Shown piece after piece: positions 1-7,677 of a DNA stretch of 64,000 bases. The first letter of the stretch is position 1. The number at the start of each line of letters is the position of its first letter. The translations under genes and the position numbers were made by a program. Source of the DNA: Clostridium estertheticum (GTDB lineage: Bacteria > Bacillota > Clostridia > Clostridiales > Clostridiaceae); the NCBI RefSeq assembly GCF_011065935.2, contig NZ_JAAMNH020000001.1:3431001-3495000 (forward strand), read 5' to 3'. The notes beneath the pieces are model-generated. The model was given only the letters and a program-made list of their open reading frames with translations, was not told the DNA's origin and did no database searches.

Positions 1-862
1 CCTCAATGGTATCAAATTTCACTTCATCTCTTATTCTGTTTACAAAGTAAATTTTAACTATTTCACCATAGATTTGTTTATCAAAGTTCAAGATATACGT
101 TTCCACCGATAGCTTCCCACCTTCTACAGTAGGATTATATCCTATATTAGTTATAGCTTTATAAATATTATTATCATACTCAGCTAGTGTATAGTATACC
201 CCTCCTTTAGGAAGAATATATTGTTTTTTGTAATTTAAATTTACAGTTGGAAATCCAATAGTTCTGCCAAGTTGTTTTCCTTTAATTACTTCGCCAGTAA
301 TAGTGTGTGGTCTTCCTAAAAGTTCATTTGCTTTAATTATATCTCCCTCAGCTATAAGGTGGCGAATGCTAGAACTACTTACTACTTCATTGTTAACACT
401 AATGGCCTCACAAACATATAGTTTATATCCTAGTATGCTACTATATTTTTGAAGCATTTCTACATCGCCTAAATTTTTATATCCAAATCTATAATTAAAA
501 CCAACAACTATTCCCTTTGCATTATAGAATTTAACCATGTTTTTTATGAACGCTTCTGGAGTTATCTTCATAAACTCTTTATCAAAATTAACTAAATTCA
601 CTATGTCAATTCCTGTGTTCTCTAATAATCCTAGTTTAGTGTCATTATCCATTATGAGCTTTGGACAAATCTCTTTGTTGATAACAGACAATGGATGATT
701 TTTAAAAGTACAAATCATACTTTTTGCATTATTCTCTTTTGATAATTCCACCGTTCTATTTATAAGATACATATGTCCTAAATGGAGTCCATCAAAACTT
801 CCTAAGGCAATGTATGTTGGATATTTAAACTTTGTTTTAAAATTATCTTTTATAATTTCCAT
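1..862 (-). CDS. ribF: Bifunctional riboflavin kinase / FAD synthetase (3' end outside window)
   Basis: This gene makes FMN from riboflavin and then FAD from FMN with ATP. The translated start reads MEIIKDNFKTKFKYPTYIAL, followed by GSFDGLHLGH, the HxGH nucleotidyl-transfer motif of the N-terminal FAD synthetase domain. The C-terminal riboflavin kinase domain is recognised by GRPHTITGEVIKGKQLGR, then GFPTVNL. The reading frame is open to the window edge, so the last few tens of residues are missing. It lies 13 bases after truB and is the last visible gene of the rimP-nusA-infB operon. Gene order truB-ribF is the usual Firmicute arrangement. Confidence 0.95.
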   Translation of the reverse strand, partial: MEIIKDNFKTKFKYPTYIALGSFDGLHLGHMYLINRTVELSKENNAKSMICTFKNHPLSVINKEICPKLIMDNDTKLGLLENTGIDIVNLVNFDKEFMKITPEAFIKNMVKFYNAKGIVVGFNYRFGYKNLGDVEMLQKYSSILGYKLYVCEAISVNNEVVSSSSIRHLIAEGDIIKANELLGRPHTITGEVIKGKQLGRTIGFPTVNLNYKKQYILPKGGVYYTLAEYDNNIYKAITNIGYNPTVEGGKLSVETYILNFDKQIYGEIVKIYFVNRIRDEVKFDTIE

Positions 863-875
863 TTTTAATATACTC

Positions 876-1745
876 CTATATAAATGATTTTATTAGCCTA
901 ACACCATCATTACCTTTATCTGCAATCCCAATAAAGTCATTGTTATTATTATAGATACTATACATTTTTTCACTTTCAAACTTAGAAGCTAAAGTTTTAT
1001 CTTTAACTACAACACCATTTAATAAGAACTTAACGAATCTATCCTCGATGGTAATTTTAGTATTATTTTGAAAAATACTTTCTATAGGCATAATATGCCC
1101 ATTTACATTTTCTTCATTTAAATCCTGAATATTTATAGCATCTTCAATATGAAATTGCCCTGTAGCTGTTCTTTGCAAGTTCCACATCATACCACCACAT
1201 TTTAATAATTCTCCAATATCATAACATAGACTTCTAATATATGTACCCTTAGAGCATTTAACCCTAAAGTTCACGTAAGGTATTTTAATAGAACTAATTT
1301 CTATGTCATAAATTGTTATAGCTCTCGCTTCTCTCTCTATTTCTATCCCAGCCCTTGCCAGTTCATAAAGTTTTTTTCCATTAACCTTTAGCGCTGAGTA
1401 CATAGGAGGAACTTGTTTTATTTCTCCTATAAATGAATTAATCGCACGTGTAATTTCATCTTCACTTGCATTGACCTCACACTCATGTAGAATTTTGCCT
1501 TCTCTATCATAAGTATCTGTAATAACGCCCAACTTAAGTTCAGTTTCATAAATTTTAAAGTCCCCCATTATATAGTCAATAGCTTTTGTTGCTTTTCCTA
1601 TACAAACAGGTAAAACCCCGCTAGCCTCAGGGTCTAGAGTGCCAGCGTGGCCTACTTTTTTTATATGACTGATTTTTTTTATTATGCGAACTACATCAAA
1701 AGAGGTCATTCCTGTAGGTTTAAATACATTTAATATACCATTCAT
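876..1745 (-). CDS. truB: tRNA pseudouridine(55) synthase TruB
   Basis: It isomerises U55 to pseudouridine in the T-loop of tRNAs in the cytoplasm. The 289-residue protein has the family signature GHAGTLDPEASG at residues 32-43, with the catalytic aspartate at D38. The N-terminal LNVFKPTGMTS and the YIRSLCYDIG stretch are also typical. A C-terminal PUA-like region completes the usual length. Its ATG overlaps the stop codon of nrnA by four bases, so the two are probably translationally coupled. Identification is secure. Confidence 0.97.
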   Translation of the reverse strand: MNGILNVFKPTGMTSFDVVRIIKKISHIKKVGHAGTLDPEASGVLPVCIGKATKAIDYIMGDFKIYETELKLGVITDTYDREGKILHECEVNASEDEITRAINSFIGEIKQVPPMYSALKVNGKKLYELARAGIEIEREARAITIYDIEISSIKIPYVNFRVKCSKGTYIRSLCYDIGELLKCGGMMWNLQRTATGQFHIEDAINIQDLNEENVNGHIMPIESIFQNNTKITIEDRFVKFLLNGVVVKDKTLASKFESEKMYSIYNNNNDFIGIADKGNDGVRLIKSFI

Positions 1746-2704
1746 TTTATCAACTCTTTTTCTATAATTTCCAGCAGTTTCACTTTAGTATCATGAAAAT
1801 CCCCTTCTGTGAAAAAACCTGAAGCTCTAATATGCCCACCACCGTTAAATACTTCCGCAATTTTGCTAACATCAACTAGTGATTTAGATCTTAAACTCAC
1901 TTTAACACCATTTTCAGCATCTTTTATAAGAATAGTAACTTCAACCGTATCGATGGAAGCACCAAAAGCAATAACATCTGATGTATCTTCGGAAACAGTC
2001 TCATATTTTTCAAGCATGCTTTTAGATATATACATAATACACACTTTAGAGTTAAGTTCTGAAGTCATGTTATTAATAACTTCTCCATAAAATTTTATTT
2101 TTTCAAATTTCTTATTTTCAAAAATCATTCTATGTATGTTACTAAATTCTATACCTGTATTAATAAGTTCACCTGCTATATTATGAGTTACTGCTGTAGT
2201 ACTTGAATGTTTAAAGGAGCCTGTATCTGTAAGTAGTGAGGTGTACAAGCATGTACTTATTTCTTTATCTAATTCCACATGAAGAAGTCTAAGCACTTCA
2301 TATACAATTTCTCCAACTGCAGAAGCGCTTGTATCTACAAAATTTACATCTCCATATAAATCATTAGATAAGTGGTGATCCATATTAATTAATTCAAACT
2401 TTTTATTTTGCATACATAAATTTGCATTAATTCTTTTGAAATCACCACAATCCAACACTATGACACACTCTGTATCCACTAATGGTTCAATTATTTCACC
2501 ATTAATTTCATTGGAGCATGGCAAAAATAGAAAAGCTTGTGGCATAACCTCTTTTGAAATTATATAAACTTCCTTTTTTAATTTTCTAAGTCCAATAAGT
2601 AAAGCCAGCGCACTACCTAATGAATCACCATCAGGTGAACTGTGAAAAGTTATAGCAATTTTTTTAAATAGCTTTATTCTATCAACAATTTCATTAATTT
2701 TCAT
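1742..2704 (-). CDS. nrnA: DHH-family nanoRNase / pAp phosphatase NrnA
   Basis: NrnA degrades 2-5 nt RNA fragments to mononucleotides and dephosphorylates 3'-phosphoadenosine 5'-phosphate. Visible motifs are PDGDS near the N-terminus, the DHH metal-binding triad in NMDHHLSN, and the C-terminal DHHA1 signature GGGHIRASGF. The frame is open 30 bases further upstream (to 2734), but that would overlap rbfA by 41 bases. The ATG at 2704 places the first DHH motif at the same distance from the N-terminus as in the Bacillus protein, so I prefer it. No strong ribosome site distinguishes the starts. It sits between rbfA and truB, its usual place in Firmicutes. Confidence 0.93.
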   Translation of the reverse strand: MKINEIVDRIKLFKKIAITFHSSPDGDSLGSALALLIGLRKLKKEVYIISKEVMPQAFLFLPCSNEINGEIIEPLVDTECVIVLDCGDFKRINANLCMQNKKFELINMDHHLSNDLYGDVNFVDTSASAVGEIVYEVLRLLHVELDKEISTCLYTSLLTDTGSFKHSSTTAVTHNIAGELINTGIEFSNIHRMIFENKKFEKIKFYGEVINNMTSELNSKVCIMYISKSMLEKYETVSEDTSDVIAFGASIDTVEVTILIKDAENGVKVSLRSKSLVDVSKIAEVFNGGGHIRASGFFTEGDFHDTKVKLLEIIEKELIK

Positions 2705-3119
2705 TGCTATCTTCGTCATTACCATTTTCTTCATTTATATCTTCATCATTTATGTTTTCTTCATCAAGTTTTTCTTTTTCCTTTATTTGATGAAAAATAC
2801 CTTCTAAATGTATCGCACGTTCTATAGTTTCATCTACCTCTATGAGAACTTGAGGAACATGTCTTAGCTTAACATGAGCCCCTATTTCTTTTCTCATAAG
2901 ACCAGTTGAACTCTTAAGTGCTTGTATTGTTTCTTTCTTAGACTCTTCGCTACCAAATATACTAACATAAATCTTTGTATAGCTTAGGTCTTTTGTTGTG
3001 TCTACTTTTGTTACACTTACCATAGCACTTTTTCTTGGATCCTTTATTTTGTTTTGAATTGTATTGCTTACTTCTTTTTTAATTTCTTCATTTATTCTAC
3101 CATTTCTATAATTAACCAT
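2694..3119 (-). CDS. rbfA: 30S ribosome-binding factor A, with an acidic repeat tail
   Basis: RbfA is a KH-fold protein that binds immature 30S subunits near the 16S rRNA 5' end and is needed for late maturation. The family start reads YRNGRINEEIKKEVSNTI, followed by KIKDPR and a conserved VSVTKVDTTKDLSYTKIYVS stretch. A GTG at 3128 is in frame but lies only two bases from the AAGGAG ribosome site. The ATG at 3119 has normal spacing and is chosen. The last ~22 residues are an unusual Glu/Asn/Asp tail made of a 10-residue repeat (EENINDEDIN then EENGNDEDSN). The core without the tail has normal length. Confidence 0.95.
   Translation of the reverse strand: MVNYRNGRINEEIKKEVSNTIQNKIKDPRKSAMVSVTKVDTTKDLSYTKIYVSIFGSEESKKETIQALKSSTGLMRKEIGAHVKLRHVPQVLIEVDETIERAIHLEGIFHQIKEKEKLDEENINDEDINEENGNDEDSNEN
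2697..2762 (-). repeat. 30-bp in-frame repeat, about 2.2 copies, in the rbfA 3' end
   Basis: Two adjacent 30-base units encode EENINDEDIN and EENGNDEDSN, followed by a partial unit (EN) and the stop. The copies differ by a few substitutions, so the duplication is not recent. It produces the acidic C-terminal tail of RbfA. Confidence 0.75.
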
Positions 3120-3139
3120 ACAACTCACTACTCCTTATA

Positions 3140-5224
3140 TTAAGCTAATTTGGGTTTTACTTCTTCCATTATGAAAGCTTCAATAATGTCGCCTTCTTTA
3201 ATGTCATTGAATTTTTCTACACTTAATCCACACTCATATCCTGCAGCAACCTCTTTTGCATCATCTTTAAATCTCTTCAATGAAGCTAAAGTTGATTCAG
3301 TTATTACTATTCCATTTCTAAGAACACGTACACTACTATTTCTTGTAATCTTACCGTTTAATACATAAGACCCAGCTATTGTTCCTACGTTTGAAACTTT
3401 ATATATTTGTCTTATTTCAACTCTACCTAAAACAACTTCTTTAAATACAGGATCTAGCATACCCACCATTGCAGCTTTTATATCATCAAGAGCATTATAA
3501 ATTATTCTATAAGTCTTAATTTCTACCTTCTCTTTTTCTCCGATTAAAGCAGCATTGTTATCTGGTCTTACATTAAACCCTATAATTATTGCATTTGAAG
3601 CAGCTGCAAGTATAACATCTGTTTCTGTAATTGCTCCAACTCCAGAATGTATAACTCTTACTTTAACATTATCAGTAGATAGTTTTTCAAGTGATTGGCG
3701 TACAGCCTCTACAGATCCTTGAACGTCAGCTTTAACAATAACACCAAGTTCTTTAACAGATCCTTCTTGTATTTGACTATATAAGTTTTCCATGGAAACT
3801 CTATTACTAGATTGAAAATGCTCTTCTCTTGATTTTAATTTTCTACTTTCAGCCATGTTTCTTGCAGTTTTCTCATCTTTAACTACATTAAATCTATCTC
3901 CAGCTGCTGGCACTTCAGATAATCCAAGTATTTCTACTGGTATCGAAGGTCCTGCAGTTTTTATTTTGTTACCCTTATCATCAAACATTGCTCTTATTCT
4001 TCCATAAGTTAAACCAACTATTATAGAATCTCCAGTGTTTAATGTACCATTTTGTACGAGTAGTGTAGCAAGAGGACCTCTACCTTTATCAAGTTTTGCT
4101 TCAATTACAGTTCCTTTTGCACTTCTGCTAGGGTTTGCTTTTAGTTCTAGCATTTCTGCTGTAATTAATACCATTTCAAGCAAAGTGTCTATACCCTCTT
4201 TAGTATGCGCTGATACTGGAACACAAATTGTGTCTCCACCCCAATCTTCAGCTACAAGGCCATATTCTGTTAATTCTTGCTTAACTTTATCAACATTAGC
4301 TCCTGGTCTATCTATTTTGTTTATAGCTACTATCATTGGTACTTTAGCAGCCTTACAATGATTTATAGCTTCTGCAGTTTGAGGCATAATACCATCATCT
4401 GCAGCTACAACAAGTATAACAATATCTGTTATTTGTGCACCTCTAGCTCTCATTGCTGTGAAAGCTTCATGACCAGGTGTATCTAAAAATGTAATTTTTT
4501 CTCCATTAATATTAACCGTATAGGCACCTATATGTTGCGTGATTCCGCCCGCTTCTGTTTCAGTGACCTTAGCTTTTCTAATACAATCAAGTAATGATGT
4601 CTTACCATGGTCAACATGACCCATAACTGTTACAACAGCTGGCTTTTTAGCTGTTGCTAAATCTGCATCAATATCTTCCACTTCTTCATCGTCAGCAATT
4701 TTGCCTTCTTCTTCTTCTTTGAGTACTGCAAGTGCACCATATTTTTCTATTACTTTCTCAGCTGTAGCAAAATCAATTTCTTGGTTCATTCCAGCCATAA
4801 CACCTATGAAAATAAGCTGTTTTATTACTTCAACATAAGGTCTCTTTAATGTGTCAGCTAAGTCCTTAACTGTAATAGAACTTTCTATAACTACAACCTC
4901 ATCATCTATTGCTTCAACACTATTGTTACCATTTCCCAGTTCGTCTCTACCTTTTCTACCTCTTTTTCTAATAACTACTTTGTTAGCATCTTCATTAGCT
5001 ATATTTTCATAGTGCTCTACTGTTTCATTTTTTTCATCTTTAAGTCCTGAATTTTCATCACTATAAAGTTCCTTTATTAACTCAGCATCCTCTTCCTCAA
5101 TCACACTCATATGATTCTTGGCTTTTATACTAAACTCTTCGAATAGTACATTAATTAATTCTTTACTTGACACTTCTAATTCTTTTGCTAATTCATATAT
5201 TCTGACTTTTGCCAAATCATTCAC
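3140..5224 (-). CDS. infB: Translation initiation factor IF-2
   Basis: This GTPase places fMet-tRNA on the 30S subunit and promotes joining of the 50S subunit. The 694-residue protein has two short N-terminal IF2_N modules (about residues 1-50 and 115-170) with a charged linker between them. G1 is GHVDHGKT (202-209), G3 DTPGHEAF (248-255) and G4 NKID (302-305). Domains II-IV follow with the usual SVEAVRQSLEKL and NVRPD stretches. Translation starts at a GTG whose bases overlap the ylxQ stop (GTGA), with GGGGG just upstream. It is the centre of the nusA-infB operon. Confidence 0.98.
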   Translation of the reverse strand: MNDLAKVRIYELAKELEVSSKELINVLFEEFSIKAKNHMSVIEEEDAELIKELYSDENSGLKDEKNETVEHYENIANEDANKVVIRKRGRKGRDELGNGNNSVEAIDDEVVVIESSITVKDLADTLKRPYVEVIKQLIFIGVMAGMNQEIDFATAEKVIEKYGALAVLKEEEEGKIADDEEVEDIDADLATAKKPAVVTVMGHVDHGKTSLLDCIRKAKVTETEAGGITQHIGAYTVNINGEKITFLDTPGHEAFTAMRARGAQITDIVILVVAADDGIMPQTAEAINHCKAAKVPMIVAINKIDRPGANVDKVKQELTEYGLVAEDWGGDTICVPVSAHTKEGIDTLLEMVLITAEMLELKANPSRSAKGTVIEAKLDKGRGPLATLLVQNGTLNTGDSIIVGLTYGRIRAMFDDKGNKIKTAGPSIPVEILGLSEVPAAGDRFNVVKDEKTARNMAESRKLKSREEHFQSSNRVSMENLYSQIQEGSVKELGVIVKADVQGSVEAVRQSLEKLSTDNVKVRVIHSGVGAITETDVILAAASNAIIIGFNVRPDNNAALIGEKEKVEIKTYRIIYNALDDIKAAMVGMLDPVFKEVVLGRVEIRQIYKVSNVGTIAGSYVLNGKITRNSSVRVLRNGIVITESTLASLKRFKDDAKEVAAGYECGLSVEKFNDIKEGDIIEAFIMEEVKPKLA

Positions 5225-5586
5225 CCCCGAAATTTAATTTCTTCATTTTCTTCATTTTCTTCATTTTCTTCATTTTCTTTATTTTCTTCATTCCATAAGC
5301 TGAGTAGTTTAATACTCATTCTTTTATCATTTACACACAAAACATTAATTTCTGCTCTTCCAAGACACTTACCTAAAACCTCATTGGATACTCCTTCTAT
5401 AAGTGGTATATTGTTTTTAATACTAAATCTTTTAAATTTATCTTTAGTATTTGTGGAGCTTTCCTCAGACAGTATCATAAGGGTTCCTCTTCCATGTGAC
5501 AACGCATCTTCACATTGATTGTAACCTTCAATAAGTTTGCCTGCCTTCTTAGTTAAACCTAAAAATTGAAAAAATTTATTGTTCAT
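5221..5586 (-). CDS. ylxQ: L7Ae-family ribosomal protein YlxQ, with Glu/Asn repeat tail
   Basis: YlxQ belongs to the L7Ae/L30e/Gadd45 RNA-binding family and is thought to bind kink-turn RNA, but its precise role in bacteria is not established. The N-terminal FFQFLGLTKKAGKLIEGYNQ is characteristic. The last ~25 residues are a low-complexity tail (KENEENEENEENEE) produced by a 9-base tandem repeat, ending IKFRG. A normal YlxQ is about 100 residues, so the tail is an addition. Its start overlaps rnpM by 11 bases behind a GAGG site, and its stop overlaps the infB GTG. Confidence 0.9.
   Translation of the reverse strand: MNNKFFQFLGLTKKAGKLIEGYNQCEDALSHGRGTLMILSEESSTNTKDKFKRFSIKNNIPLIEGVSNEVLGKCLGRAEINVLCVNDKRMSIKLLSLWNEENKENEENEENEENEEIKFRG
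5242..5286 (-). repeat. 9-bp tandem repeat, five units, inside ylxQ
   Basis: On the minus strand there are four exact copies of GAAAATGAA preceded by one variant GAAAATAAA. Each codes for Glu-Asn-Glu (Glu-Asn-Lys in the variant). Because the unit is a multiple of three, copy-number changes alter tail length without shifting the frame. The exact identity of four copies suggests recent slippage. Confidence 0.9.
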
Positions 5587-5863
5587 TATTTACCTCATCT
5601 TTAGGATCTATCTGAGCCTTCAGTGTTCCATAAATTTCTTCACTTATTTTTCCACCTAAATTTCGCTCTAATCTTTTTGTCTTAAAAGATTTTTCAAAGC
5701 ATTCTATATTTTTACAAATATATGCACCTCTACCTGGCTTTTTCCCGGACAAATCTATAGAAATTTCTCCTTCTTTGCTACGAACTATACGTAACAATTC
5801 TTTTTTACATTTCATTTCCATACAACCTGTACACATGCGCTGAGGTATTTTTTTAACCTTCAT
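5576..5863 (-). CDS. rnpM: RNase P modulator RnpM (YlxR family)
   Basis: A 95-residue protein of the YlxR/DUF448 family. In Bacillus this protein binds the RNA subunit of RNase P and dampens its activity. Diagnostic features are RMCTGCMEMK (residues 9-18) and PGRGAYICKNIECFEKSFK. Four cysteines are available (C11, C14 and two in the second motif). It sits between nusA and ylxQ, the universal position of this family in Firmicutes. The start has an AGGTG ribosome site. Confidence 0.93.
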   Translation of the reverse strand: MKVKKIPQRMCTGCMEMKCKKELLRIVRSKEGEISIDLSGKKPGRGAYICKNIECFEKSFKTKRLERNLGGKISEEIYGTLKAQIDPKDEVNNEQ

Positions 5864-5874
5864 AAAGCTATCAC

Positions 5875-6981
5875 CTACTCCTGCGTAATGGTTTGAATTA
5901 CTTTATTTTCAATAGTTTCCATTGCTTCCATCTTATATTGAGCTTGAGTTCTACTTTTAATATCAATTTTCCAACCTGTGAGTCTTGCAGCAAGCCTAAC
6001 ATTTTGACCTTCTTTTCCTATAGCTAGAGATAATTGATTATCTTCAACTATAACCTTTGCTGATTTAGAAGCTTCTTCAACTACTACATTCAACACTTTT
6101 GCTGGACTTAAAGCATTTGAAATATACTCTTCAGATTTTTTGCTCCACTTAATAATATCAATTTTTTCGTTTCTTAACTCATTAACTATATTTTGAACTC
6201 TAATGCCCTTTGGTCCAACACAAGCTCCCATAGCATCAACATTTTCATCATTTGAATATACTGCAATTTTAGTCCTTGAACCTGCTTCTCTTGAAATACT
6301 TTTAATTTCAACAACTCCACCAAAAACCTCTGGCACCTCCAGTTCAAATAATCGTTTTACAAGACCTGGATGAGTTCTTGATACTCCTATTTGAGCACCT
6401 TTAGTAGTATTTTTAACCTCAACAATATATAGTTTTAGTTTTTCGTTAAAATTATATTCCTCGCCGGGCATTTGCTCATTAGCTCCAAGCACAGCTTCAA
6501 TCTTGCCTAAGTCTATAAATACATTGCCTCTATCTTTTCTAATAACGCTTCCTGTAATAATATCAAATTCTTTGGTAATAAATTCATTGTAGATGATATT
6601 TCTTTCTGCTTCTTTAATTCTCTGAATAACTACTTGTTTTGCAGATTGTGCAGCTATTCTTCCGAATTTTCTTGGAGTAACCTCAATATCAACAATATCA
6701 TCAATTTGATATCTAGGACTATATTCTTTAGCTTCTTCCAGTGATATTTCATTAACTTCTTCAACCACTTCTTCTACAACTACTTTTTGACCATAAACAT
6801 GTATTTCACCTGTTTCTCTATTCATTGATACTTTTACATTTTGGCTATTGCTGGATAACGTAGCATAATTTTTCTTATATGCTGCAACTAATGCATCTTC
6901 AATAGTTTGAAAAAGTAAATCTTCACTGATTCCCTTTTGATCTACAATTTCTCTCAATGCTTCAATAAATTCCTGATTCAT
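5875..6981 (-). CDS. nusA: Transcription termination/antitermination protein NusA
   Basis: NusA binds RNA polymerase and nascent RNA, and modulates pausing, intrinsic termination and rRNA antitermination. The 368-residue form is the short Gram-positive type: N-terminal RNAP-binding domain, an S1 domain (about 135-200) and two KH domains. The KH motifs are GACVGPKGIRV and SLAIGKEGQNVRLAARL. The acidic C-terminal repeats of enterobacterial NusA are absent, as expected. A perfect AAGGAGGA site precedes the ATG. Its operon has a promoter and terminator-like leader upstream of rimP, which may be a NusA feedback site. Confidence 0.98.
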   Translation of the reverse strand: MNQEFIEALREIVDQKGISEDLLFQTIEDALVAAYKKNYATLSSNSQNVKVSMNRETGEIHVYGQKVVVEEVVEEVNEISLEEAKEYSPRYQIDDIVDIEVTPRKFGRIAAQSAKQVVIQRIKEAERNIIYNEFITKEFDIITGSVIRKDRGNVFIDLGKIEAVLGANEQMPGEEYNFNEKLKLYIVEVKNTTKGAQIGVSRTHPGLVKRLFELEVPEVFGGVVEIKSISREAGSRTKIAVYSNDENVDAMGACVGPKGIRVQNIVNELRNEKIDIIKWSKKSEEYISNALSPAKVLNVVVEEASKSAKVIVEDNQLSLAIGKEGQNVRLAARLTGWKIDIKSRTQAQYKMEAMETIENKVIQTITQE

Positions 6982-6994
6982 TTTAACATCCTCC

Positions 6995-7456
6995 TTACAG
7001 CACTGGCTTCAAATTCACAATGGAAATCTTTTCTTTAGGAATAGATATATTATTCCCCTCATATTGAATTTCTATTTGCATATCAGAAAATCCTAATAAA
7101 TTACCCTCAAATTTTTTCTTGCCCTCATATAGACTATTTAAATTAACTAATACATTCTGGCCAATGTATTTTTCAAGATGATTATCGTTATATAAAGTTC
7201 TCTCGATTCCTGGAGAGGAGACTTCTAAACAGTAACTATCAGTTATTGGGTCTTCTACATCTAATATTTCACTCGTGGCTCTGCTGACTTTTTCACAATC
7301 TTCTAAAGATATTCCATTAGCACTATCTATATAAATTCTCAGAAAATTTTCTCCTGCCTCTTTTACATACTCTATATGATATAATTCAACATTATTTTTT
7401 TCTACTATTGGCTCAGTTATTTTTCTAAGTTTCTGTATCAAGGTATCATTTTTCAT
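6995..7456 (-). CDS. rimP: Ribosome maturation factor RimP
   Basis: RimP assists 30S assembly, acting on the S12/S5 region. The 153-residue protein has the two-domain YlxS architecture. The family signature is visible in LRIYIDSANGISLEDCEKVSR followed by YCLEVSSPGIERTL (each motif given in part). An AAAGGAGGG site lies upstream of the ATG. It is the first gene of the rimP-nusA-rnpM-ylxQ-infB-rbfA-nrnA-truB-ribF operon and is preceded by a 170-base leader with two hairpins. Confidence 0.95.
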   Translation of the reverse strand: MKNDTLIQKLRKITEPIVEKNNVELYHIEYVKEAGENFLRIYIDSANGISLEDCEKVSRATSEILDVEDPITDSYCLEVSSPGIERTLYNDNHLEKYIGQNVLVNLNSLYEGKKKFEGNLLGFSDMQIEIQYEGNNISIPKEKISIVNLKPVL

Positions 7457-7522
7457 TTTAACACCCTCCTTTTATTAATATTTTCTACAATTATTAACAT
7501 AATTAATCATAATATTATAATT

Positions 7523-7577
7523 AAAACGCAACCATGAGTTGCGTTTCAATAAATAGAGAGTAGGCGGGCCTACTCTC
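7523..7577 (-). promoter_or_regulatory. Two-hairpin leader (candidate attenuator) of the rimP-nusA operon
   Basis: In the transcript reading toward rimP, the first hairpin has a perfect 10-bp stem (GAGAGTAGGC with GCCTACTCTC, 7556-7577). The second (7524-7546) has a 9-bp stem, AAACGCAAC with GTTGCGTTT. It is followed by TTTTAATTATAATATT, a weak and interrupted U-tract. Both lie downstream of the promoter at 7632-7660, so they belong to the operon leader and do not simply end polC. In Bacillus subtilis NusA is known to control its own operon through termination in the leader. A similar role here is inference. Confidence 0.7.
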
Positions 7578-7608
7578 TTACAATAAAATTCTCTCTTACA
7601 ATAAAATT
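7573..7608. repeat. Exact 18-bp tandem duplication in the rimP leader
   Basis: CTCTCTTACAATAAAATT occurs twice head to tail with no mismatch. The first copy supplies bases of the hairpin stem at 7556-7577. The duplication therefore adds length and a second GTAAGAGAG motif to the leader just before the hairpin. Confidence 0.9.
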
Positions 7609-7631
7609 ATCAGCGATAACCAATATATATT

Positions 7632-7660
7632 ATTCTATCATATAAAATTTGCTATTTCAA
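7632..7660 (-). promoter_or_regulatory. SigA-type promoter of the rimP-nusA-infB operon
   Basis: On the minus strand TTGAAA and TAGAAT are separated by exactly 17 bases, with a TGA extended -10 element. It starts 18 bases after the polC stop codon. It would give a leader of roughly 170 bases before rimP. This explains how the operon is expressed independently of polC. Confidence 0.75.
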
Positions 7661-7677
7661 GGGCTAATTACATTTCC

